Positions 14,145-19,758 of a stretch of 19,758 nucleotides of DNA are shown here, piece after piece. Position numbers and translations under genes: made by a program. The notes under the pieces are model-generated. The model searched no databases and was not told the origin of the DNA. It was given only the letters and a program-made list of their open reading frames with translations. Source of the DNA: Actinomycetota bacterium (GTDB lineage: Bacteria > Acidobacteriota > Blastocatellia > Chloracidobacteriales > Chloracidobacteriaceae); assembly GCA_013298335.1 (NCBI GenBank), contig JAAFHI010000004.1:1-19758 (forward strand), given 5' to 3'. How positions within the stretch are numbered: the stretch's first letter is position 1; each line of letters opens with the position of its first letter.

Positions 14145-15983
14145 ATGAAGCGCGGAAACACACCCACCAAAAGCGGCCGCTGGCTGCAACTGGCGACGGT
14201 CCTCGTGTATGCGTACCTTTACGCGCCGATTGCCGTGCTGGTCGTGTTCTCCTTCAACGCCTCGCGGCTCAACGCGACGTGGCAGGGGGCGACCCTCAAG
14301 TGGTACGCCCAGGCGTTCAACAACGCCCAATTGCTCGACGCGCTTCGCACCAGCCTGCGGGTCGCCTTTGCCACGACGGTGTTGTGCGCCGTCATCGGCA
14401 CGCTCGCGGCCCTTGTGATGGGACGCCACCGGTTTCGCGGAAAATCGGTGCTGGAATCGGTGTTCTACCTGCCGGTCGTCATTCCCGAAATCGTGGTCGG
14501 CTTCGCGTCGGTCGTTTTTTTCGGACTGGTCGGTTTCCGCCTCGGTTTTGCCTCGGTCGTGGCCGCGCACGTCGCGTTCAGCGTTTCGTATGTCGTGTTT
14601 GTCGTACGCGCGCGCCTGAGCGGAATGGACGAACGCCTCGAAGAAGCCGCGCGGGACCTCGGCGCGCCGCCCGTCACGGCATTTTTCCGCGTCACGCTCC
14701 CGCTGCTCGCGCCGGGCATCGTGGCGGCGGCGTTGCTGGTGTTCACCCTGTCGCTGGACGATTACATCATCACCAGTTTCACGGCGGGGCAGGGGGTGAC
14801 GACGCTTCCGGTGTTGCTTTATTCGATGATGAAGACGGGGGTGACGCCGGAAATCAACGCCGTCTCGACCGTGCTGCTGGTGGTGACCGTCGTCCTGGCG
14901 GTTCTGGCGCAGGCGCTCCAGTCGGAGAAAAAAATCCCGGCTGGGCTGAAACTGGCCGGCGGGGCGGTGCTGGCGGGAATTCTGGTCGTGATGTTCCTTC
15001 CGGGCCGTGGCGCTCAGGCGACCACGACGCTCAACATCTACATCTGGTCGAACTACACGTCCGACAAACTGATTCGTGAATTCGAAGCCCGCTATCACTG
15101 CCGCGTCAACATCGAGACCTATGATTCGAACGAGGCCCTGCTGGCGAAACTTCAAACGGGACTGACCGAATACGACCTGATCGTTCCGAGCGATTACATG
15201 GTTGGAATCCTGATTCGCGAGAATCTGATCCGTCCGATTGACCGGAACCAGGTTTCGAATTTCGGGAATCTGGATCCGTCGTTTCTCAACCGTCCGTTCG
15301 ATCCCGGAAATCGGTTTTCGGTCCCCTATACCTATGTGCTGACCGGCATCGGCTACCGGAAGGACAAGATTTCGAAACCGGTCGAGAGCTGGGACATTCT
15401 CTGGGACCCGGCCTACCGGAACCGGATTGCCATGCTCGATGACGTCCGGGAGTGTTTCGGCGCGGCGCTCCGGCGCAACGGGGCATCGCTCAACAGCCGG
15501 TCGGAAGCCGAGATCCGGGACGCCGCCGGGCTGCTTGCCGAACAAAAAAAGCTGGTCAAGACTTACGACAGCGCCACTTTCGACCAGTTGTTGCTGAGCG
15601 GGGAAGCGTGGCTGGTGCAGGGATACAACGGACAGGTTGCCAAAGCCGCGAAGGAAAATCCGAACATCGTGTTCGTCGTGCCGAAAGAGGGCGGCACCCG
15701 CGCCATCGACTGCCTGGCGATACCGAAGAACGCGCCGCATCCCGAACTCGCGCTGCGGTTTATCGACTATGTACTGGAACCGGAAGCCTCGGCGGAAATC
15801 GTCCGGGTGACGGGGTACGGAACGCCGAATCTGGCGGCTCGACCCTTCGTTCCGCGCGAGCGACTCGACGACCCGGCCATTTATCCGCCGCGCGAAATCC
15901 TCGACCGGTGCGAGTTCATCGAGGATGTCGGTGCAATTCTTGGCCGCTACGATTACTATTGGACCGAAGTCAAAACCAGATAG
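14145..15983 (+). CDS. Fused spermidine/putrescine ABC transporter permease and substrate-binding protein (PotC-PotD)
   Basis: This 612-residue protein joins two parts that are usually separate genes. Residues 1-265 are a PotC-type permease with several membrane helices and the EAA loop [20 protein letters not shown] (166-185), which contacts the ATPase. A last hydrophobic segment (268-286) replaces the signal peptide and tethers the second part outside the membrane. Residues 295-612 match Pot[20 protein letters not shown], then [13 protein letters not shown], then [11 protein letters not shown] and [13 protein letters not shown]. The likely substrate is a polyamine, inferred from PotD similarity. 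The ATPase (PotA) and the partner permease (PotB) are not beside it, so they must be encoded elsewhere. The start ATG at 14145 has no clear ribosome binding site. It is divergent from ybaB and 36 nt upstream of an unknown gene. Confidence 0.9.
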   Translation: MKRGNTPTKSGRWLQLATVLVYAYLYAPIAVLVVFSFNASRLNATWQGATLKWYAQAFNNAQLLDALRTSLRVAFATTVLCAVIGTLAALVMGRHRFRGKSVLESVFYLPVVIPEIVVGFASVVFFGLVGFRLGFASVVAAHVAFSVSYVVFVVRARLSGMDERLEEAARDLGAPPVTAFFRVTLPLLAPGIVAAALLVFTLSLDDYIITSFTAGQGVTTLPVLLYSMMKTGVTPEINAVSTVLLVVTVVLAVLAQALQSEKKIPAGLKLAGGAVLAGILVVMFLPGRGAQATTTLNIYIWSNYTSDKLIREFEARYHCRVNIETYDSNEALLAKLQTGLTEYDLIVPSDYMVGILIRENLIRPIDRNQVSNFGNLDPSFLNRPFDPGNRFSVPYTYVLTGIGYRKDKISKPVESWDILWDPAYRNRIAMLDDVRECFGAALRRNGASLNSRSEAEIRDAAGLLAEQKKLVKTYDSATFDQLLLSGEAWLVQGYNGQVAKAAKENPNIVFVVPKEGGTRAIDCLAIPKNAPHPELALRFIDYVLEPEASAEIVRVTGYGTPNLAARPFVPRERLDDPAIYPPREILDRCEFIEDVGAILGRYDYYWTEVKTR

Positions 15984-16019
15984 CACACACTTCCACAACC
16001 ATCACCATCAGGGGAACCA

Positions 16020-16799
16020 ATGGACGAGAAGAACCCGGAATCCGTTTTCAACGAATCCGAAGCCATCGCCGGCGAACTGCTCATGTCGCTCATCAACGAC
16101 ATGGAACTGCTCCTCGGATTTGAACAGAGTCAGCGGGTCGCGCACTTTCAGCCCGAAATCGGCGACAAACTGACCAAGTTTCTGACCAACGAGTACCGAA
16201 GTCGTCTCGAACGGCTCGCGCGGCTGGTCGAGGACAAGGATTTTCTGAGAATGCTGATTCTGGAACTGGGGGAACTCGAACGCCCCGACCTTCAGGATTA
16301 CCTGCGCAGCGTGTTCGGCTACCGTCACGAACTGCAAACCCAGTTGCAGTCGCGCGGTGCGAGCGATTCCGACGCGGTTCTGAAGGAATACGTGACCGGC
16401 AAATACCGCCGCATTACCCAGGAACTCAGGCCCCTCGAAGGGGTCGTCACCGAAAGTCCGGACGATTCGCCGGAAGTCATCGCGGAAGTCGAAGTCTATC
16501 GCCGCCGCGCCAAGCAGTTGGCCGACCTGATCAAGCAGCAGCAGTTGACGGTTCAACTCATGGCCGAATCGTCGGCGTCGATGTTGAGCCTGTTCGTCAA
16601 CTACCTCAACGACTGCATCAACAATCTTCCCCCCGAAGAACGCGCCGAGGGGCATCTCAACGCCCAGATTGCGTTCGGCGAACTTGAAGCGCCGGTCCTT
16701 CAGATGGGGCGCAAGCTCAAATCGGTCGAACAGAACGCGGGCAAGCCCTGCGGGTACGCCGAAGTCATGGAACTCATCACCAAGCTGTTCGAGAAGTAA
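16020..16799 (+). CDS. Hypothetical helical cytoplasmic protein
   Basis: I do not recognise this 259-residue protein. It lacks a signal peptide and membrane segments, is acidic at the N-terminus (MDEKNPESVFNESEA) and appears almost wholly alpha-helical. Charged helices such as EYRSRLERLARLVEDKDFLR (58-77) are followed by a long likely coiled-coil region (152-183, RRRAKQLADLIKQQQ). One conserved-looking feature is PCGYAEVMELITKLF near the end. The ATG at 16020 has AGGGGA 5 nt upstream, a good ribosome binding site. It lies 36 nt after the PotC-PotD fusion and is probably co-transcribed, but a direct link to transport is not evident. The stop is just before a hairpin terminator that faces the opposite gene. 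Confidence 0.75.
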   Translation: MDEKNPESVFNESEAIAGELLMSLINDMELLLGFEQSQRVAHFQPEIGDKLTKFLTNEYRSRLERLARLVEDKDFLRMLILELGELERPDLQDYLRSVFGYRHELQTQLQSRGASDSDAVLKEYVTGKYRRITQELRPLEGVVTESPDDSPEVIAEVEVYRRRAKQLADLIKQQQLTVQLMAESSASMLSLFVNYLNDCINNLPPEERAEGHLNAQIAFGELEAPVLQMGRKLKSVEQNAGKPCGYAEVMELITKLFEK

Positions 16800-16835
16800 A
16801 AAAATCGCCCCGCGACCATTCCGTCGCGGGGCGAT
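16798..16835 (-). terminator. Intrinsic terminator of the minus-strand Ppx-like gene
   Basis: A perfect 13-bp stem, ATCGCCCCGCGAC (16804-16816) and GTCGCGGGGCGAT (16823-16835), encloses a 6-nt loop. On the minus strand it is followed by seven T residues, the classic rho-independent form, 22 bp after the stop of the gene at 16858. On the plus strand no T-tract follows, so it may only weakly stop the converging transcript of the 16020 gene. Confidence 0.9.
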
Positions 16836-16857
16836 GAGTGTTCAATGGAGGAACACG

Positions 16858-18159
16858 TCAGACTTCGCTGGCCTTGACGGTGACGTAGTCGTAAATCCAG
16901 GCCACGTGGCTGCTGCGGATTACGACGATCTTTTTCCCTTCGAATTTGAAACTCTCGGAAACCGCCTTCAGGATTTCCGAACCGGCGGTCATCTCCTGGA
17001 TGTTGAAGGCGTTCGACACGCGCTTGATCTCCGTTTCGGCGGCCTTGCGCGTCGCCGGGTCGGTAATTGCGTTCAGATCGGCTTCGAACATTTTGGTCGG
17101 GGTGGCGAAGTTGCGGCGAACCAGCGCGTAAAAGGTTTCGATGTCCTTTGAGTCGAGGGACGCATAGGGCGCGGTGACCTCGTCCGGATGCAGCAGGGTC
17201 GTCATGGCCCACACGATGCCGCCGCTCAGATACACCTTGGTGCGGTTCTGGAACCCCGGCTTGCGTGACACTTCGTCTTCAAGTTGCGGGCGAATCCGCT
17301 GGGCGGCGTTGGCCGATGAAAGGGCGGTAAAGTCGCCGCCGCCCGCCGCCAGTTTGGAGATGTCGCGGGCGAAACTTCCCGTTCCGAACCGGATGCCGCC
17401 GTAAATCAGGTTGTTCGTGTCCGGTTCCTCTTCTCCCTCGGCGGTGTGATAGCCGAACTTCGTGTTCCCGCTGCCGATGTCCACCAGAATTGAACTGGGC
17501 AGGCTGGCCGGGGAAACGAGGCCGTTGATGGAAAACATGACCTCTTCCTCGACGTTCACGAATTCCATCGTCTTGCCGGTGAACTGGGCGACCCGGCTGA
17601 CCAGAATCACCCGCTGGCTTTCATCGAGGCTTTCGCTGATGCCGCTGCTTCCGACGATGTAGATGTGGTCCGCCGTGACGTTTTTGGATCGGATTTCGGT
17701 GAAATAGTCCGAAACGGCCTTGGCGGTATCCTCGATGATGGCGACGCCGCTTTCATTGGTCCCCTTGCCCTTGGCATCGATGACTTTGGTGTTTTTGGTC
17801 GCTTCGAGGTGAATTTTGAATTCGAACTCGCCGCTGACCTTGCGCCGTTCGACCACGATGGCTTTGACCCCCTTCGAGCCGACTTCAATGCCGCCAAAAA
17901 GCGTCCCCGGCGCAAAGGCCTTGCGCCGCCGCTTCCGTTTCCGCCGGGGTTTGGTCTGGGTTTCGGCCCCGGTTTCCGCCGGACCGATGCCGGGCGTTTT
18001 GGCTTTCGCGGTTCTGGTGTCGTCTCCGAAGGTGTTCGAACCCAGTCCGGTGGCGGAGAAAATCAGCAAAAGAAAACAGGAAATCAGCGCCGCCGCCCGC
18101 TTGCCGGATGGGCGGGATGGGGTCCGATTGGTCGTTCGCATTGGTTGTCTTTGATCCAT
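16858..18159 (-). CDS. Ppx/GppA-like ASKHA-fold protein with N-terminal export or anchor segment
   Basis: This 433-residue protein has the actin-like ATPase fold features of the exopolyphosphatase/guanosine pentaphosphatase family. The first phosphate-binding strand is FGGIEVGSKGVKAIVVER (88-105), the second is ILVDIGSGNTKFGY (224-237), and VNVEEEVMFSINGL (201-214) matches the acidic catalytic segment. VYLSGGIVWAM is the adenosine-type motif near the C-terminus. Unusually, a hydrophobic segment (22-39) lies at the N-terminus after a basic start, and a very basic stretch PRRKRKRRRK (71-80) follows it. This looks like a signal peptide or a membrane anchor; the topology is uncertain because both flanks are positive. 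Classical family members are cytoplasmic. ATG 18159 has AGAGGA upstream. It follows the TPR gene by 39 nt and ends at a strong terminator. Confidence 0.75.
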   Translation of the reverse strand: MDQRQPMRTTNRTPSRPSGKRAAALISCFLLLIFSATGLGSNTFGDDTRTAKAKTPGIGPAETGAETQTKPRRKRKRRRKAFAPGTLFGGIEVGSKGVKAIVVERRKVSGEFEFKIHLEATKNTKVIDAKGKGTNESGVAIIEDTAKAVSDYFTEIRSKNVTADHIYIVGSSGISESLDESQRVILVSRVAQFTGKTMEFVNVEEEVMFSINGLVSPASLPSSILVDIGSGNTKFGYHTAEGEEEPDTNNLIYGGIRFGTGSFARDISKLAAGGGDFTALSSANAAQRIRPQLEDEVSRKPGFQNRTKVYLSGGIVWAMTTLLHPDEVTAPYASLDSKDIETFYALVRRNFATPTKMFEADLNAITDPATRKAAETEIKRVSNAFNIQEMTAGSEILKAVSESFKFEGKKIVVIRSSHVAWIYDYVTVKASEV

Positions 18160-18198
18160 GTACGCATTCCTCTACTACCCAGGTCGGGTATCAATGAT

Positions 18199-19362
18199 TC
18201 AATGGGCGCGAATGAGGGCGCCGTCTTCACGATCGCCCTTGGCCGGAGATTTCTTCGGAGTGGGGGCTGGCGCGCCCGCTTTTCCGATTGCCGTTGTCGG
18301 CGCGGTTTTCTTCTCGACCGGGGGAGGCGTTTTCTTTGGTTCCGCGGGGTCGGCGGTTTTGGCCACCGTGGCCGTCGGAGGGGCGGAGGCCGGTTTGGGT
18401 GAATCGGATACCGCCGGAGTGGTCGCCGCCGGTGATTGAGGCTGGACCGCCGGGCTGTCGCTGGTGACCGTCGGTGTTTTGGCAGTCGGACCCGGTTTCA
18501 GAAAGAAGAGGGCACCGCCGATAAGAACGATCACCGCCACCGCCGCCGCGCCGACCAGAATGCCTTTCGAGCCGCCTCCGGCACGGCTGACTTCCGGAGG
18601 TGGCGCCATCGGTAGGTGAGGCGCTTCGGCCACGACCGGCTTGACCGTGACCGCGCCTACCGGTGCGGGCTTTTCAACCGGCTTGTCTGGAATCGCCCGG
18701 ACCGGTTTTTCCGCCGGTTTGGGGGAAACCACCGGAGCGGTGCCGCCGACTTTCAGTGGCGGGGGCGGCGTTTCCCCGACGATGATGGGCGACAGATCGA
18801 AGGTCCCGAATCCGTCGAAAATGTCCAGACCGGTCGGAAGCACCGCCCCGGTTGTCTGGTTGGTGTCAGCGGGCGAATCGGATTCCGCCGGCCCAAGCGA
18901 TTCGAGCCATTCGCGCGCCGTTTTGTGTTCCGGGTTCCACAAAAGAACATTGGCCAGGCAATTCCGCTTGTCGCTGACCTTTTCTTCCAGAAATGCCAGG
19001 CACAGCCAGGCCGGTTCGCATTCCGGATATAAATCGACAATGGAAAGCAGCGTTTTTCTGGCCTCCGCCCGCTGATCGGTTTTCGCCAGCGGCGCAATGT
19101 CCCGTACGACGAACTCGGTAAATGCGCGCTGGGTTTCCGGGCGGCGGGGATCGCATTCGTAGGCTTTGCGCAGGTAGGCCAGTTTGGCACCGTTCCCGGT
19201 CGCGATTTTCGAGAGCCAAAGCCAGGCTTCGGCATTTTTCGGGTTTTCCTCGGTGATGGAAAAGAGCTTCGCTCGGGCGGTATCGAAATCACCCGTTTCG
19301 ATTGCGGTAATTCCTTCACGAAGGATGGATTTTTCCGTGCTTGGGGCTGCCGAACCGTTCAT
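18199..19362 (-). CDS. TPR protein with one membrane helix and long Pro-rich tail
   Basis: This 387-residue protein has TPR-like helices in residues 11-155: REGITAIETGDFDTARAKLF and then EAWLWLSKIATGNGAKLAYL, with a later unit around 100-150. A proline-rich linker (195-258) leads to one hydrophobic helix (267-288), followed by a low-complexity Pro/Ala/Thr/Lys tail (289-387) that would be outside the membrane, giving a cytoplasmic TPR domain. It has no signal peptide. The start ATG at 19362 has GGAGGAAC upstream, a strong ribosome binding site. It is first in a two-gene operon with the Ppx/GppA-like protein, so the two probably act together at the membrane; that is an inference from order. A leader hairpin lies about 50 bp upstream. 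Confidence 0.8.
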   Translation of the reverse strand: MNGSAAPSTEKSILREGITAIETGDFDTARAKLFSITEENPKNAEAWLWLSKIATGNGAKLAYLRKAYECDPRRPETQRAFTEFVVRDIAPLAKTDQRAEARKTLLSIVDLYPECEPAWLCLAFLEEKVSDKRNCLANVLLWNPEHKTAREWLESLGPAESDSPADTNQTTGAVLPTGLDIFDGFGTFDLSPIIVGETPPPPLKVGGTAPVVSPKPAEKPVRAIPDKPVEKPAPVGAVTVKPVVAEAPHLPMAPPPEVSRAGGGSKGILVGAAAVAVIVLIGGALFFLKPGPTAKTPTVTSDSPAVQPQSPAATTPAVSDSPKPASAPPTATVAKTADPAEPKKTPPPVEKKTAPTTAIGKAGAPAPTPKKSPAKGDREDGALIRAH

Positions 19363-19412
19363 TCGGGTTCCTCCATTGGGGATTCAGGCTTCGGAAGTCA
19401 CGGGAATCCAGG

Positions 19413-19437
19413 CACACCTCTACCGAAGAGAGGTGTG
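19413..19437 (-). promoter_or_regulatory. Leader hairpin upstream of the TPR-Ppx operon
   Basis: A perfect 9-bp stem, CACACCTCT (19413-19421) and AGAGGTGTG (19429-19437), encloses a 7-nt loop, 51 bp before the TPR gene start. No T-tract follows on the minus strand, so it is more likely a leader structure or an operator than a terminator. Confidence 0.45.
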
Positions 19438-19633
19438 GCGTCTCCCTGGGGTTTCTTCCATGCGTGATTCAGTCAATATCGGGAGGGTGTTGTGAGAATG
19501 TTGCGTAAGGGAGAGAAAAACTGGCGGAAGTCGACCGCTGTGATTGCAAGCCGACCCTGTTGGGGAGGCCCCTCGTCGCCGGTTGGGGATCCGGTGAAAT
19601 CGGTTTTTACCGGGGACAAGCTTTTCGAACTCT

Positions 19634-19661
19634 AAAAAAATTGTTTTTCTCTTGAGAAAAA
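19634..19661 (-). terminator. Possible weak terminator of a gene beyond the right edge
   Basis: An AT-rich inverted repeat, TTTTTCTC and GAGAAAAA (19644-19661), reads on the minus strand as a stem followed by a run of T (complement of 19634-19640). It could end a transcript coming from the right, through the repeat array. The stem is weak and the loop is short, so confidence is low. Confidence 0.25.
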
Positions 19662-19669
19662 GTGTTTTG

Positions 19670-19758
19670 ACGTTCCGGAAAGTCGTTTTGCACTCCGGGA
19701 CGGACGTTTGAACGTTCTGGAAAGTCGTTTTGCACTCCGGGACGGACGTTTGAACGTT
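19670..19758. repeat. Start of a 42-bp tandem repeat array
   Basis: Two complete 42-bp units start at 19670 and 19712, with a third beginning at 19754 and cut by the window edge. The two units differ at one base (TTCCGG against TTCTGG). The preceding 42 bp (19628-19669) keep about half of the positions and may be a decayed copy. There are no unique spacers, so it is not a CRISPR array. The unit is a multiple of three, and on the minus strand one frame reads NVQTSVPECKTTFQ per unit without stops. Confidence 0.85.

Larger units (their letters stand above)
19363..19758. other. Non-genic region with leader hairpin and repeats
   Basis: No convincing gene is seen in these 396 bp. A GTG/ATG at 19492/19498, behind GGGAGG, opens a 45-47 codon frame to 19635 on the plus strand, but its product (rich in Trp, Gly, Ser and Pro) resembles nothing known. 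On the minus strand a frame is open from the window edge to a TAG at 19420 (112 codons) without an obvious start inside the window. The left part should hold the promoter of the TPR gene: TTGACT (complement of 19471-19476) is a possible -35, but no good -10 follows. The right end is a tandem repeat. Confidence 0.6.

Noticed and set aside
12984..15998. A minus-strand open frame of 1004 codons
   Set aside because: Its last 199 codons are recR; the rest runs antisense to the PotC-PotD fusion and through ybaB in another frame, with Arg/His-rich composition typical of a shadow frame in GC-rich DNA.
19492..19635. Small plus-strand gene of 45-47 codons
   Set aside because: It has a possible ribosome binding site but no recognisable product and no supporting context; too short to claim.
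19670..19758. CRISPR array
   Set aside because: The whole 42-bp unit repeats without unique spacers and no cas genes are present.

Overview
The window is a GC-rich, densely packed chromosomal stretch with housekeeping genes and no recognisable phage, transposon, CRISPR, rRNA or tRNA gene. Two zinc-ribbon Ser/Thr kinases, a kinase fused to a formylglycine-generating-enzyme-like (FGE-like) domain, several TPR proteins, a kynurenine 3-monooxygenase and a PotC-PotD fusion together suggest an Acidobacteriota-like bacterium, perhaps class Blastocatellia. This placement is inferred from gene content only.

Layout. (1) Positions 1-2564: the 5' end of a minus-strand TPR-like gene, then a divergent plus-strand pair of a CrtI/CrtISO-type FAD oxidoreductase and a small secreted protein joined by an ATGA overlap. 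(2) 2641-7002: a plus-strand cluster behind a TTGACA promoter, made of a zinc-ribbon kinase with a C-terminal membrane anchor, an exported protein with an STN/secretin-like domain plus TPRs, an unknown protein and a SpoU-family RNA methyltransferase. (3) 6926-8287: kynurenine 3-monooxygenase on the minus strand, overlapping the methyltransferase tail to tail. (4) 8341-11599: a second kinase, fused through one membrane helix to an FGE-like domain, followed 7 nt later by an exported FGE-like protein. (5) 11603-14072: a minus-strand recombination/nucleoid operon ybaB-recR-radA with a good promoter; radA carries a one-base frameshift. (6) 14145-16799: a fused PotC-PotD polyamine transporter protein and an unknown helical protein. 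(7) 16804-19362: a minus-strand pair of a membrane TPR protein and an unusual Ppx/GppA-like ASKHA protein with an N-terminal export or anchor segment, closed by a perfect hairpin terminator. (8) 19363-19758: a non-genic region with a leader hairpin and the start of a 42-bp tandem repeat array.

The most interesting themes are a probable surface or envelope signalling set (kinases, FGE-like domains that lack the catalytic cysteine pair, STN-TPR protein), the membrane-targeted Ppx/GppA-like protein with its TPR partner, the PotC-PotD fusion without potA or potB beside it, and two tandem repeat arrays. The functional links between these genes are inferences from order and domain content.
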